From: Sphingopyxis panaciterrae
Lineage (GTDB): Bacteria; Pseudomonadota; Alphaproteobacteria; Sphingomonadales; Sphingomonadaceae
Direction of reading: 5' to 3'
Assembly (NCBI RefSeq): GCF_011762125.1
Contig: NZ_JAASQN010000002.1
Span: 1-64,000 of the forward strand
DNA: 64,000 nt
A program made the translations under genes and the position numbers. Below the pieces are notes generated by a model that worked only from the letters and a program-made list of their open reading frames with translations, was not told the DNA's origin and did no database searches. Numbering within the stretch: the first letter of the stretch is position 1; each line of letters opens with the position of its first letter. Below are positions 7,836 through 17,247 of the stretch, one piece after another.

Positions 7836-8555
7836 TCAATATCTGATCATGATCCGCCGCGCGAGCGCGGGCGAAATGCTGTTCACCAGTTGAAGCAGCT
7901 TGACCATCCCGGCGTTGACCTCGCTTCTGCCGGTGCGGATGCCGTGGACGATTTCGGCAGCGCAATCATGCGCGCTCATCTTCTTGCCCGCGCGGCCCGC
8001 GGTCATGTTGGTTTCGACGACCGGCGGCAGCGCCTCGATCACGCGGACATTGCTGTCCTTCAGCAAATGGCGGATCGCCTGGGTGTAGCTGCGCAGCCCC
8101 GCCTTGGTCGCGCAATAGATCGATCCTCCGGCGCGCGGCGCGATGGCGAGCCCCGAAGTGACGTTGACGATTGCCGCTTCCGGCTGGGCGCGGAGGGTCG
8201 GCAACAGCCGGGTGCAGAGCGCGATCGGCGCGTCGAGGTTGGTCCGGATGCAATGCGCCGCGCTCTCCAGCGTCGCGAGGTCATCGAGTTCATATTCGCT
8301 GCCGACACCGGCATTGTTGACGAGCAGCGCCAGCGGCTTTCCGGATACCCCGTTCACCACCGCATCGACGCCCGCGGGCGCCGAGAGGTCACCGGCAATC
8401 GTCCCGAAGCCAAGCCCGGCCATCGCCTGCAATTTGTCCGCCGAGCGCCCGCTAACGATCACGTCGGCACCCGCCGCCTGCAATTGCAGCGCGATCTCGC
8501 GCCCGATCCCATCACTGCCGCCCGTAACCAGCGCGAGTTTGCCGTGTAGCTCCAA
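7836..8555 (-). CDS. Short-chain dehydrogenase/reductase, DltE-like
   Basis: A Rossmann-fold SDR of 239 residues. The nucleotide-binding motif VTGGSDGIG lies near the N-terminus, followed by LVNNAGVG, and the catalytic Ser-Tyr-Lys includes YCATK. The C-terminal region (KLLQLVNSISPALARRIM) resembles the DltE-type branch of uncharacterised dehydrogenases. The substrate is unknown. I start it at TTG 8555 because AGGAGGGG lies 4-6 bases upstream and this gives the usual SDR N-terminus; the longer open frame to 8606 adds 17 residues with no family match. Confidence 0.85.
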   Translation of the reverse strand: MELHGKLALVTGGSDGIGREIALQLQAAGADVIVSGRSADKLQAMAGLGFGTIAGDLSAPAGVDAVVNGVSGKPLALLVNNAGVGSEYELDDLATLESAAHCIRTNLDAPIALCTRLLPTLRAQPEAAIVNVTSGLAIAPRAGGSIYCATKAGLRSYTQAIRHLLKDSNVRVIEALPPVVETNMTAGRAGKKMSAHDCAAEIVHGIRTGRSEVNAGMVKLLQLVNSISPALARRIMIRY

Positions 8556-8626
8556 AAGACCCCTCCTATGTCGTTTTACCTCCGACACTATGGCGACACG
8601 CATCACCTTCGCCTACATGCAAAATC

Positions 8627-10561
8627 ATGGTTCGCCCCAATGCTCCCGACCGATTCAACGAAGAGAAATCCGTCTATGTCGTCCGCGGCGGCGGCGAGGA
8701 CGGCGACAAGCCCGACCTCGAGCGCGGTGCGGGGGTCATTCGCGGCGTCGTCAAAAGGCTGCCGGTCCGGGCCGGCGTCTATCGCATGCTCGATGGCCGC
8801 GGCGATGTGCTGTACGTCGGCAAGGCACGCGCGCTGAAGAACCGCGTCACCAATTATACACAGGTCGCAAAGCTGCCGCAGCGATTGCAGCGCATGGTGT
8901 CGCAGACGCGTGCGATGGAGATCATCACGACGAACAGCGAGGCCGAAGCCCTGCTGCTCGAGGCTCAGCTGATCAAGCGCTATCGCCCGCCGTACAACGT
9001 CCTGCTGCGCGACGACAAGAGTTTTCCGTTCATCCTGTTGCGCATGGACCATGATTTTCCGCGGGTGCAGAAGCATCGCGGCGCGCGGCGGGCCAAGGGG
9101 CGCTATTACGGGCCGTTCGCAAGCGCGGGGTCGGTCGCGCGGACACTCAACGCGTTGCAAAAGACGTTTTTGCTCAGAAGCTGCACCGACAGCTTCTTCG
9201 CCAATCGCTCGCGCCCATGCCTGCTTTACCAGATCCGGCGCTGCTCGGCGCCGTGCGTCGATCGCATCTCGAAGGACGAGTACGCCGGCCTGGTGGGCGA
9301 CGCGCAGGACTTCCTTGAAGGCCGGTCAACCGCGGTCCAGAAACGGCTGGGCAATGCGATGACGGTTGCGGCCGAGGCAATGGACTATGAACAGGCCGCG
9401 GTGCTGCGCGACCGGCTGAAATCGTTGACTTTCATCCAGGGCAGCCAGTCGGTGCACGCCGACGGTCTGGGCGATGCCGATGTGTTCGCGCTGGCAGCGA
9501 AGGGCGGCCAGCTGTGCATCGCGGGCTTCTTCATCCGTGGGGGGCAGAATTGGGGGCATCGCAGCTTCTTTCCCGCGCATGTCGCGGGCGTTCCCGAAGA
9601 CGAAGTGCTCGAAAGCTTCCTGATGCAATTCTACGAGGGCGTGCCGCCGCCGAAACTGATCCTCGTCGACCGCGAGCCTGCCGAATGCGCGCTGCTGGCC
9701 GAAGCGTTGGGCGCGGTGGCCGAACGCAAGATCGAAATCAGCGTCCCGCAGCGCGGCAACCGGCGGCGCTTGCTGGAGCAGGCCGTACGCAACGCGGGCG
9801 AAGAACTCGACCGGCGGCTCGCCGAAAGCAGTTCGCAAGCGAAGCTGGGGCGTGAGCTCGCCGACCTGTTCGACCTTGAAAATCCGCCCCAACGGATCGA
9901 GATTTACGACAACAGCCATATCCAGGGTACCAACGCGCTCGGCGCGATGGTCGTCGCAGGCCCGGAAGGCTGGATCAAGGGCGCCTATCGCAAGTTCAAC
10001 ATCAAGCGCGCCGAGACGATGCCCGGCGACGATTTCGCGATGATGCGCGAGGTATTCCAGCGCCGTTTCGCACGCGCGATTGAGGAGGATCCCGAACGCA
10101 CCAAGGGCGAATGGCCCGACCTGGTGCTGATCGACGGCGGCAAGGGACAGGTGTCTGCCGTGTCGGCGGTTTTCGCCGAGCTGGGGATCGACGATCTGCC
10201 TTATGTCGGCGTCGCCAAGGGGCCCGACCGCAATGCGGGGCGCGAGACCTTCTACTATCCTGACGGCCGCGAATTCACGCTGCCCCCGAATAACGCGGTG
10301 CTGTTCTATATCCAGCGGCTGCGCGACGAGGCGCATCGCTTCGCGATCGGCGCGCACCGGCAGAAGCGCGCGAAAGCGATGGGATCGTCACCGCTCGACG
10401 AGGTGCCGGGGATCGGCCCGTCGCGCAAGAAGGCGCTGCTGATGCATTTCGGCACCGGGCGGGCGGTGCGCAACGCCAGCCTCGAGGATCTGCGCAAGGC
10501 GCCGGGGGTCAGCGCGGCAGTCGCGCAGGCGGTCTATGATTTCTATCATCCGGGAAGCTGA
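8627..10561 (+). CDS. uvrC: Excinuclease ABC subunit C
   Basis: UvrC makes the 3' and 5' incisions in nucleotide excision repair together with UvrA and UvrB. The N-terminal GIY-YIG nuclease domain (GVYRMLDGRGDVLYVGKA, about residues 47-64) is followed by a Cys-containing middle region, a UVR/UvrB-binding segment (AMDYEQAAVLRDRLKSL), the RNase H-like second nuclease (EIYDNSHIQG, LVLIDGGKGQ) and C-terminal helix-hairpin-helix repeats (LDEVPGIGPSRKKALL). 644 residues is normal. It is divergent from the SDR gene, with only 71 bases between the starts. Confidence 0.96.
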   Translation: MVRPNAPDRFNEEKSVYVVRGGGEDGDKPDLERGAGVIRGVVKRLPVRAGVYRMLDGRGDVLYVGKARALKNRVTNYTQVAKLPQRLQRMVSQTRAMEIITTNSEAEALLLEAQLIKRYRPPYNVLLRDDKSFPFILLRMDHDFPRVQKHRGARRAKGRYYGPFASAGSVARTLNALQKTFLLRSCTDSFFANRSRPCLLYQIRRCSAPCVDRISKDEYAGLVGDAQDFLEGRSTAVQKRLGNAMTVAAEAMDYEQAAVLRDRLKSLTFIQGSQSVHADGLGDADVFALAAKGGQLCIAGFFIRGGQNWGHRSFFPAHVAGVPEDEVLESFLMQFYEGVPPPKLILVDREPAECALLAEALGAVAERKIEISVPQRGNRRRLLEQAVRNAGEELDRRLAESSSQAKLGRELADLFDLENPPQRIEIYDNSHIQGTNALGAMVVAGPEGWIKGAYRKFNIKRAETMPGDDFAMMREVFQRRFARAIEEDPERTKGEWPDLVLIDGGKGQVSAVSAVFAELGIDDLPYVGVAKGPDRNAGRETFYYPDGREFTLPPNNAVLFYIQRLRDEAHRFAIGAHRQKRAKAMGSSPLDEVPGIGPSRKKALLMHFGTGRAVRNASLEDLRKAPGVSAAVAQAVYDFYHPGS

Positions 10562-10574
10562 GGGAGGAACGACG

Positions 10575-10967
10575 ATGGATTTCGCAGCCATGATGCCGCT
10601 GGCGGCGACGCTGGGGGTGACGATCCAAGAAGGCAGCAACGAACGCGTCGCGGGTAAGCTGCCGGTGCGTCCCGACATCTGCACCGCGGGTGGCATCGTC
10701 CATGGCGGCGCCATCATGGCCTTTGCCGACTGTCTGGGCGCGGTCGGTGCTTTCCTGACCCTGCCCGAAGGCGCGAGCGGGACGACGACGATCGAAAGCA
10801 AGACCAATTTCCTCGGCGCCGGTCCGGTCGGATCGCTGCTGGTCGGGGAAGCAACCCCGGTGAAAATCGGCAAACGACTGTCGGTATGGCAGACGCGCAT
10901 CCGCACCGGGGAGGGCGCCGAGGTCGCGCTGGTCACGCAGACGCAGATGGTGCTTTGGCCAGCCTGA
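10575..10967 (+). CDS. PaaI-family hotdog thioesterase
   Basis: A 130-residue single hotdog domain with the family signature [18 protein letters not shown]. Members hydrolyse aryl- or acyl-CoA thioesters; the substrate is not predictable here. I chose ATG 10575 because GGGAGG lies 8 bases upstream; the open frame extends to 10536 inside uvrC. It is 13 bases after uvrC and overlaps the recO start, so uvrC, this gene and recO are probably co-transcribed. Confidence 0.85.
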   Translation: MDFAAMMPLAATLGVTIQEGSNERVAGKLPVRPDICTAGGIVHGGAIMAFADCLGAVGAFLTLPEGASGTTTIESKTNFLGAGPVGSLLVGEATPVKIGKRLSVWQTRIRTGEGAEVALVTQTQMVLWPA

Positions 10968-11692
10968 CCACCGACGCGATCGTCTGCTCAGTGCGCGCGC
11001 ATGGCGAGCATGGCGCGATCTTGCGCGCATTGACGCCAGAAGCCGGGTTGGTCGCTGGTTATGTGCGCGGCGGGCGCTCGACGCGGATGCGCCCGATATT
11101 GATCGCGGGCAACCTCGTCGCGCTGGAACTGCGCGCGCGGACGGAGGAGCAACTCGCCGGGGCGACCGCCGAACTGCTGGCGAGCCGCGCACCGCTGCTC
11201 GCCGAACCGCTGGCCGCTTCGGCGATCGACTGGGTCACCAGCGTGACCGCGGCGATCCTGCCCGAAAGCCAGCCCTATCCTTTGCTGTACGCCGCCTTGT
11301 CGGCGGTGCTCGACGCGATCGGGGTCGCGCCGTCGGCGCGGCAATGGGCCGCGGCGCTGGCGCGATATGAACTGCTGCTTCTTGCCGAACTGGGCTTCGG
11401 GCTGGGCCTCGACGAATGTATCGTGACGGGAGCATCGGACGAGTTGGCCTATGTCAGCCCGAAATCCGGCGGCGCGGTGAGCGTGCGCGCCGCGGCGGGT
11501 TATGAAGAGCGGCTGCTTCGCTTGCCGCCGTTCCTGCGCGGGCGCGACGGCGACCCGTCGCTTGCCGATGTGCTCGACGGCCTTGCGATCACCGGCCTCT
11601 TCCTCGACCGCGACCTGCTGGAAGGGCGGAACCGCGACCTGCTTGTCGTAAGGGCAAGATTGGTCGATCGACTCAATAGGGCGGTTGCGTGA
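10955..11692 (+). CDS. recO: DNA repair protein RecO
   Basis: RecO loads RecA onto SSB-coated single-stranded DNA in the RecFOR pathway. The N-terminal OB-fold ([20 protein letters not shown], then [12 protein letters not shown]) and the following helical domain ([21 protein letters not shown]) match the family. I use TTG 10955, giving 245 residues, because upstream of it the frame (open to 10886) lies inside the thioesterase gene and does not match RecO. The start overlaps the previous stop by 13 bases, suggesting translational coupling. Confidence 0.88.
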   Translation: MASLTTDAIVCSVRAHGEHGAILRALTPEAGLVAGYVRGGRSTRMRPILIAGNLVALELRARTEEQLAGATAELLASRAPLLAEPLAASAIDWVTSVTAAILPESQPYPLLYAALSAVLDAIGVAPSARQWAAALARYELLLLAELGFGLGLDECIVTGASDELAYVSPKSGGAVSVRAAAGYEERLLRLPPFLRGRDGDPSLADVLDGLAITGLFLDRDLLEGRNRDLLVVRARLVDRLNRAVA

Positions 11693-11751
11693 TGGATCGT
11701 CGCTGCCTAGAGCGTCAACGTCAAACCAAGGCCACCTGCTGCTTCCGTTTG

Positions 11752-11770
11752 TGCTGAGCTTGTCGAAGCA
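11752..11770. repeat. Short dispersed repeat (GAGCTTGTCGAAGCAC)
   Basis: TGAGCTTGTCGAAGCAC between recO and leuB matches a short repeat frequently seen between genes in sphingomonads, and resembles the CCTGTCGAA arm at 26730. The 165-base gap holds no gene that I can see. Confidence 0.35.
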
Positions 11771-11857
11771 CCGTCCTTTTCGCTGACGGCGCCGAAGAGA
11801 AGGGCGGCCCATCGACGGGCTCACGGCGAACGGCGTATGTGAACGGAAGGGCAAGCG

Positions 11858-12904
11858 TTGAAAATCCTGCTGCTGGCTGGCGACGGTATCGGTCCGGAGA
11901 TCATGGCGGAGGCCGAGAAAGTGCTGACGGCGCTTACCTTGCCGGTGACGCTCGACCGGGCGCTGGTCGGCGGCGCGGCCTATGAGGCGACGGGGCATCC
12001 GCTGCCGCCCGAGACGCTGGAAAAGGCCAAGGCGACCGACGCGATTCTTTTCGGCGCGGTCGGCGATCCGCGCTTCGACAACGTCGAGCGGCACCTGCGC
12101 CCCGAGCAGGCGATCCTTGGCCTGCGCGCCGAACTGGGACTCTTCGCCAACCTCCGCCCCGCGAAGCTGTTCCCCGGTCTCGAAGACAGTTCGGCGCTGC
12201 GTCCCGAGGTCGCCGCGGCGATCGACCTGCTGATCGTCCGCGAACTCAACGGCGACGTCTATTTCGGCGAGAAAGGCATGCGCACGACCCCTGACGGGCA
12301 GCGCGAAGGCTATGACATCATGTCGTACAGCGAGAGCGAAGTGCGGCGTATCGCGCACGTCGCCTTCCGTGCAGCGCAGGGGCGGGCGAAGCGGCTCTGC
12401 TCGGTCGACAAGGCCAATGTGCTCGAAACATCGCAGCTATGGCGCGATGTCGTGATCGAGGTCGCCGCGGATTATCCCGACGTGGCGCTAAGCCATATGT
12501 ATGTCGATAATGCCGCGATGCAGCTGGTGCGCAACCCGGGGCAGTTCGACGTCGTCGTCACCGGCAACCTGTTCGGCGACATCCTGTCGGACCAGGCATC
12601 GATGTGCGTCGGATCGATCGGACTGCTTGCCTCGGCATCGCTGAGCGAAGGTAGGCAGGGTCTGTACGAGCCGATCCACGGTAGCGCGCCCGATATCGCG
12701 GGCCGAGGTGCAGCCAACCCGCTGGCGATGATATTGTCGCTGGCGATGCTGCTGCGCCATTCGGGCGGTGACGAAGCGAGCGCGGCGCGGATCGAGACGG
12801 CGGTCGCGAAGATACTCGCCGACGGTTGCCGCGGCGCCGATCTGGGGGGCAATATGGGGACGGCGGCATTGGGCGATGCGGTTGTTTCGGCTCTGAAAAA
12901 CTAG
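11858..12904 (+). CDS. leuB: 3-isopropylmalate dehydrogenase
   Basis: Catalyses NAD-dependent oxidation and decarboxylation of 3-isopropylmalate in leucine synthesis. It has the N-terminal GDGIGPEIM motif, the substrate loop [13 protein letters not shown], the metal/substrate motif [12 protein letters not shown] and the signature [19 protein letters not shown]. 348 residues is standard. The start follows GGAAGGGC by a few bases. The neighbours are recO upstream and metZ 16 bases downstream; leuCD is not in this window. Confidence 0.95.
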   Translation: MKILLLAGDGIGPEIMAEAEKVLTALTLPVTLDRALVGGAAYEATGHPLPPETLEKAKATDAILFGAVGDPRFDNVERHLRPEQAILGLRAELGLFANLRPAKLFPGLEDSSALRPEVAAAIDLLIVRELNGDVYFGEKGMRTTPDGQREGYDIMSYSESEVRRIAHVAFRAAQGRAKRLCSVDKANVLETSQLWRDVVIEVAADYPDVALSHMYVDNAAMQLVRNPGQFDVVVTGNLFGDILSDQASMCVGSIGLLASASLSEGRQGLYEPIHGSAPDIAGRGAANPLAMILSLAMLLRHSGGDEASAARIETAVAKILADGCRGADLGGNMGTAALGDAVVSALKN

Positions 12905-12920
12905 CGAGACGGATAAGATA

Positions 12921-14129
12921 ATGAAAAAGACCACGGGTTTCGATCGTAGCAAGACGAAAAGCTGGCATCCCGCAACGCAGGCGGTGCGCGGCGGCACCTG
13001 GCGCAGCGAGCATGGCGAGACCTCGGAGGCGCTTTTCCTGACCTCCGGCTACACCTATGACAACGCCGAGGAAGTCGCGCGACGTTTCGCCGGTGAAGAA
13101 CAGGGTATGACCTATTCGCGCCTGCAGAACCCGACCGTCGCAATGCTCGAAGAGCGCATCGCGCTGATCGAAGGTTCGGAGGCATGCCGCGTCCAGGCGA
13201 CGGGCATGGCGGCGATGACGACAGCCCTGCTATGCCAATTGTCGGCGGGTGACCATATCGTCGCGGCGAAAGCGGCGTTCGGCTCGTGCCGCTGGCTGGT
13301 TGACCATCTGTGTCCGCGCTTCGGTATCGAGACGACGGTCGTCGACGGGCGCGACAATGACGCGTGGGAGCGCGCGATCAAGCCGAATACCAAGGTCTTC
13401 TTCTTCGAAACCCCCGCCAATCCGACGATGGATATCGTCGACATGAAGCATGTCTGCAGCCTCGCAAAGGCGCATGGCATCACCTCGGTGGTCGACAACG
13501 CGTTCGCCACCGCGGTGCTCCAGCGCCCGATGGACTTTGGCGCCGATGTCGTCGCCTATTCGGCAACCAAGCTGATGGAAGGGCAGGGCCGCGTCCTCGC
13601 CGGTGCCGTCTGCGGAACCGAAAAATTCATCAACGACGTGCTGCTGCCGTTCCAGCGCAACACCGGACCCAATTTGTCGCCGTTCAACGCGTGGGTGGTG
13701 CTGAAGGGGCTCGAAACGCTCGACCTGCGTGCGCGGCGCCAGTCGGAAAACGCACTGGCGGTCGGCAAGGCGATCGAGGCGCGCGTCGCGCGGATGCTCC
13801 ACCCCGGACTGGCCAGCCATCCGCAGCATAATCTGGCGATGAGCCAGATGGACGCGTGCGGGCCGATTTTTTCCTTCGTTCTGGACGGCGGACGCGAACA
13901 GGCGATGGCGTTGCTCAACGCGCTCGAGCTTGTCGACATTTCCAACAATATCGGCGACTCGCGCAGCCTGTGCTGCCATCCCGCATCGACGACCCACTAT
14001 GGCGTCAGTGCCGAAGCGCGGGCCGACATGGGGGTCGTCGAGGGGATGCTGCGGATCAACATCGGGCTCGAGGATCCACGCGACGTGATCGCCGACCTGG
14101 ACCAGGCATTGACCAAGGTCGGGCTTTAG
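12921..14129 (+). CDS. metZ: O-succinylhomoserine sulfhydrylase
   Basis: A PLP enzyme of the Cys/Met metabolism family, 402 residues. It makes homocysteine directly from O-succinylhomoserine and sulfide. The PLP lysine lies in AYSATKLMEGQGR, with the phosphate-binding SYRLQNPT-type segment (YSRLQNPTVAMLE) and ATGMAAMTTALL. The MetZ assignment over MetB or MetY rests on overall resemblance, including the N-terminal WHPATQAVRGG, and should be treated as likely rather than certain. It shares direction with leuB. Confidence 0.85.
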   Translation: MKKTTGFDRSKTKSWHPATQAVRGGTWRSEHGETSEALFLTSGYTYDNAEEVARRFAGEEQGMTYSRLQNPTVAMLEERIALIEGSEACRVQATGMAAMTTALLCQLSAGDHIVAAKAAFGSCRWLVDHLCPRFGIETTVVDGRDNDAWERAIKPNTKVFFFETPANPTMDIVDMKHVCSLAKAHGITSVVDNAFATAVLQRPMDFGADVVAYSATKLMEGQGRVLAGAVCGTEKFINDVLLPFQRNTGPNLSPFNAWVVLKGLETLDLRARRQSENALAVGKAIEARVARMLHPGLASHPQHNLAMSQMDACGPIFSFVLDGGREQAMALLNALELVDISNNIGDSRSLCCHPASTTHYGVSAEARADMGVVEGMLRINIGLEDPRDVIADLDQALTKVGL

Positions 14130-14140
14130 GCGACTCTGGG

Positions 14141-14548
14141 ATGGAGATGATCGACTCCTTTTTTCCTTTTTCCGCGGCCACCGGGTCGATCACGGTGCGC
14201 GTGTCGGTCAGCTATCTTCCCGAACAGTCGCACCCCGCTCTGGGCCGCTGGTTCTGGGCCTATCATGTCCGGGTCGAAAATCATGGCGAGCTTGCGGTGC
14301 AACTGCTGACCCGCCATTGGCGGATCAGCGACGGGCGCGGACAGATCAGCGAAGTCGAGGGCGAGGGCGTCGTCGGCGAACAGCCGGTGATCCAACCCGG
14401 CGCCGCGTTCGACTATGTATCGGGCTGTCCTTTGCCGACACCCGAAGGATCGATGGTGGGAAGTTATACGATGCAAATGGGCGATGGTTCGGAAATGCTG
14501 ATCGCGATCCCGCATTTTCCACTTGTGGCGCCTGCGACCGCGTCATGA
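14141..14548 (+). CDS. apaG: ApaG (DUF525) protein
   Basis: A 135-residue beta-sandwich protein of the ApaG family with the conserved run YLPEQSHPALGRWFWAYHV, the motif LLTRHWRISDG, then GVVGEQPVIQPG and the C-terminal TPEGSMVGSYTMQ. ApaG was linked to cobalt/magnesium resistance in Salmonella; its exact function is unknown. I used ATG 14141; ATG 14147 is equally possible. The stop overlaps the LysR start (ATGA). Confidence 0.92.
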   Translation: MEMIDSFFPFSAATGSITVRVSVSYLPEQSHPALGRWFWAYHVRVENHGELAVQLLTRHWRISDGRGQISEVEGEGVVGEQPVIQPGAAFDYVSGCPLPTPEGSMVGSYTMQMGDGSEMLIAIPHFPLVAPATAS

Positions 14549-15336
14549 AGCGCACGCACCTGCCCTTGAACGCTTTGCGCGTTTTCGATGCCGCTGCCCG
14601 GCATCTCAGCTTTACGCGCGCCGCCGACGAACTCGCGGTAACCCCCGCTGCGGTCGGACAGCAGATTCGTGCGCTCGAGGACATGCTCGGCGTCGTGCTG
14701 TTCCGCCGCACGCCCAAGGGGCTCGAACTCACCGGTGAAGCGAATGCGGGGCTCGACGCACTGCGCCAGGGCTTCCTGCAGTTCGAAGAATCGGTGCGCG
14801 CGATGCAGGCGGGACAGTCGTCGCAGTCGCTGACGATCGCCGCCCCGCGCGATCTCACCGCCAAATGGCTCGCGCCGCGGCTCGCACGCTACAGCCAGCA
14901 GGCCCCCGACGTGCGCTTCACGCTGGTGTCGGCGGATACAGGCATCGACTTCACCGAGGCGAACCTCGACCTTGCGATCTTCTGGACCGACGGCACGGGC
15001 GAGCATGAAGGCATTGCACTGGCCGATGCGATGATGGTGACCGTGGCCGGTCCGGGAAGCGGCAGCGACACGCGCATCGCTTGGCCAGGCTGTCCGGTCG
15101 AGGACGGCGAGCCCGCATTGCGGCTCGGCGATGCCGGGCTGGCGATCGATGCGGCGGCGAACGGGCTGGGGCAGGCCAATGTTCCCGCCATGCTCGCCGA
15201 AGCCGATATCGCGTCGGGCCGCGTACGACAGGTGAGCGAGGCTTTTGCGGTCAAGCGCGGTTACTGGCTGGTCGCCCCGACGCCGCAATGGCGACAAGCG
15301 AAGGTGAAGGCACTGGTCGCGGCGCTGACTGCCTGA
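14545..15336 (+). CDS. LysR-family transcriptional regulator (GcvA-like)
   Basis: A 263-residue protein with an N-terminal winged helix-turn-helix (LSFTRAADELAVTPAAVGQQIRALED) and a substrate-binding domain resembling the GcvA branch (AAPRDLTAKWLAPRLARY). The effector and targets are unknown. Its ATG overlaps the apaG stop, so it may be co-transcribed with metZ-apaG rather than controlling a divergent gene, which is less typical for LysR regulators. Confidence 0.88.
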   Translation: MKRTHLPLNALRVFDAAARHLSFTRAADELAVTPAAVGQQIRALEDMLGVVLFRRTPKGLELTGEANAGLDALRQGFLQFEESVRAMQAGQSSQSLTIAAPRDLTAKWLAPRLARYSQQAPDVRFTLVSADTGIDFTEANLDLAIFWTDGTGEHEGIALADAMMVTVAGPGSGSDTRIAWPGCPVEDGEPALRLGDAGLAIDAAANGLGQANVPAMLAEADIASGRVRQVSEAFAVKRGYWLVAPTPQWRQAKVKALVAALTA

Positions 15337-15340
15337 CCCG

Positions 15341-16657
15341 CTATTTCGCGGCGAGCGCGAGCAGGCGGGTGACCAGTCCAACCATCTTGTCCGCATCGAG
15401 ATTCGCCTTCGGGTCATTCCAGCTGGCGGTGACGACGAACCATTTGCCGTCGGCCTTGCGCTCGCCAAGCACGCTCATCGACAACACGCCATTTTCAGAC
15501 CCGCCTTTGTACCCAAGATAGCGCCATGGCTCGGCTGCCGCCGGGCCGACGCCGTTGTTGATTGCCAGCACCGACATCACCGTGCCCGATTTGCGGGCTC
15601 TAAGGGCGACGAGCGCGCGCGCGATATCGTTCGGACTGGCGAACCATTCGAGGCTGTTGATGAAGCGCGGGCCATCGATGAAGCTGATCCCGTCAACATT
15701 GGCAAGGATCAGCCGGGCGCGGTTCGCATCGATCAGCTTGCGCTGAGCCTGATCATCACCCTCGATAAAGGCGGGTCGCAAGTCGCTGAAGTTATTTCCT
15801 TTCAGCGCGAATGCCTCGACCGTGGTCAGCAACGGAATGTTACGCGACGGGTCGCTGTGTCCGGCGGCACGGATCCGCGCTTCGATGCGACCGCGGCCGA
15901 GCAGATGGATCAACGTGTCGGTCGCACCATTGTCGCTGACCGATATCATCCAGTTCGCGAGCGTTTGCAGCGTGACGGGCGTCCCCGTCGGCCAATTGGC
16001 GGTGCCGGCAGAGGAAAAACTGGGGTGGGAGAAGGGGACGACGTCGCTCCAGCGCCGCTCGCCCGCCGCGATTTGCGCGCCGAGTTCGTCGAGGACATAG
16101 AGTTTGAACGTCGAACCGACGGCAAATTGCCTGTCGGCGTTGGCGGCAGCAAGCGGCCGAATGGTCGCGCCGTCGAGCTGGGCAACAAGGAATCCCGCGC
16201 TCCCCGGCAGGGCTGCGAGTTCCGCCGCGACGCGATCATAGCTGTCGTTCGCCATCCGGAAATCGGTGAGCTGCAGCCCGATCACCCGTTCGCCGGCATC
16301 GGCGCCAACGTCGAGCAGGACCGTCCCGACACCCTTTTCGAACCGAAATTGCAGCGTTCCCGATCGGCCGTTTTTGGACGCAAGCTGCTCGACCGCGACC
16401 GGGGGGCCATATTGCGCGATCAGGCTGGTGGTCATCGCCTTGAACTGCGTTTCCGGAATGGCTTGCTGGAACGATGGCGCGAAATAATCGGAAAAGGCGA
16501 TCTTGCCGGCAAACAGGTCAACGAGTTCCGCGGCGCGTTTGTCGAAGGCGGTCGTCACCGCCGGCGCCGTTTCGGGGGACTGAAGGGCGTGCGCGGCGGA
16601 CGGGGCGGCGAGCGCGATCGTCGCGGCGGAGGCAATTGAGGCCAGCAAGCGGTTCAT
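15341..16657 (-). CDS. Secreted serine hydrolase, class A beta-lactamase fold
   Basis: A 438-residue exported protein: signal peptide (1-24, ending AAHA), an unassigned N-terminal domain (about 35-145), then a penicillin-recognising domain with SxxK (S182-K185 in STFKLY), SDN (241-243) and KGG (384-386). I see no clear ExxLN omega-loop motif, so true beta-lactamase activity is doubtful; a transpeptidase-like or sensor role is possible. Its ATG overlaps the stop of the membrane protein gene, making it the third gene of an ECF-sigma operon. Confidence 0.85.
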   Translation of the reverse strand: MNRLLASIASAATIALAAPSAAHALQSPETAPAVTTAFDKRAAELVDLFAGKIAFSDYFAPSFQQAIPETQFKAMTTSLIAQYGPPVAVEQLASKNGRSGTLQFRFEKGVGTVLLDVGADAGERVIGLQLTDFRMANDSYDRVAAELAALPGSAGFLVAQLDGATIRPLAAANADRQFAVGSTFKLYVLDELGAQIAAGERRWSDVVPFSHPSFSSAGTANWPTGTPVTLQTLANWMISVSDNGATDTLIHLLGRGRIEARIRAAGHSDPSRNIPLLTTVEAFALKGNNFSDLRPAFIEGDDQAQRKLIDANRARLILANVDGISFIDGPRFINSLEWFASPNDIARALVALRARKSGTVMSVLAINNGVGPAAAEPWRYLGYKGGSENGVLSMSVLGERKADGKWFVVTASWNDPKANLDADKMVGLVTRLLALAAK

Positions 16658-17247
16658 ATTGTTTCTCCTTCTGTCGCGCGCGGGGCGTCGTCGAGCTGAT
16701 CGATCTGTTCGCGAAGCATGGCCGCCGCGCGCCGGTTGAGCAACCAGATGCCGAGAAAAACAAAGGCGGGAACGGCCGCGAAGACCACAAAGCCGACCAT
16801 GCCGCCAAATCCGCTTGCCCTCGCTATGCCCGCCATAAAGACCGCCAGGCCGGGAAGCATCGGACCGAGATACCAGATCCCGACACTCGCCAGCATCCGC
16901 GCTTCGGTGGTAAGCTGGGTGTGGTAATAGGAGCGGACATCGGCCGCCTCAGCAGCGGGATCGGGCCGTGCGGTACGACGCGCCAACTGCCACGCCATCG
17001 CCAGGCCGCCGACGATGATGAGCAGGCTGCCGATCTTGAGCAAAGGTTCGGGCAGGATCAGCGCGTAGAGGCCGAAGATGAGCGTAACAAAGGCGGTCGC
17101 GACATATTCGCGGCGGTTGCGCTTGCCGATCGCGCGGCGAAACGCCGTGGCGCGCAGCTTGATTTCGGCGAGCGGCAAGGGCGCCGGCGCCGTATCGCTC
17201 TGCCGCCACAGGCTGCGCAGGCTGTCATCGTCGATTATGTTCGTCAT
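16654..17247 (-). CDS. Membrane protein encoded between ECF sigma factor and serine hydrolase
   Basis: A 197-residue protein, not recognised as a named family. It has a soluble N-terminus (about 1-45, basic near KLRATAFRRAIGKRNRRE) and two pairs of membrane helices (about 47-65, 70-88, 118-138, 144-166), with a charged C-terminus (MLREQIDQLDD). It overlaps the sigma gene and the hydrolase gene by 4 bases each. That position is typical of an anti-sigma factor, and the cytoplasmic N-terminus could bind sigma, but no ASD or zinc anti-sigma motif is visible. The role is inference. Confidence 0.7.
   Translation of the reverse strand: MTNIIDDDSLRSLWRQSDTAPAPLPLAEIKLRATAFRRAIGKRNRREYVATAFVTLIFGLYALILPEPLLKIGSLLIIVGGLAMAWQLARRTARPDPAAEAADVRSYYHTQLTTEARMLASVGIWYLGPMLPGLAVFMAGIARASGFGGMVGFVVFAAVPAFVFLGIWLLNRRAAAMLREQIDQLDDAPRATEGETI

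Noticed and set aside
10886..10954. N-terminal extension of recO within the thioesterase gene
   Set aside because: The extra 23 residues (His/Arg/Gly-rich) do not fit RecO; TTG 10955 gives the proper N-terminus.
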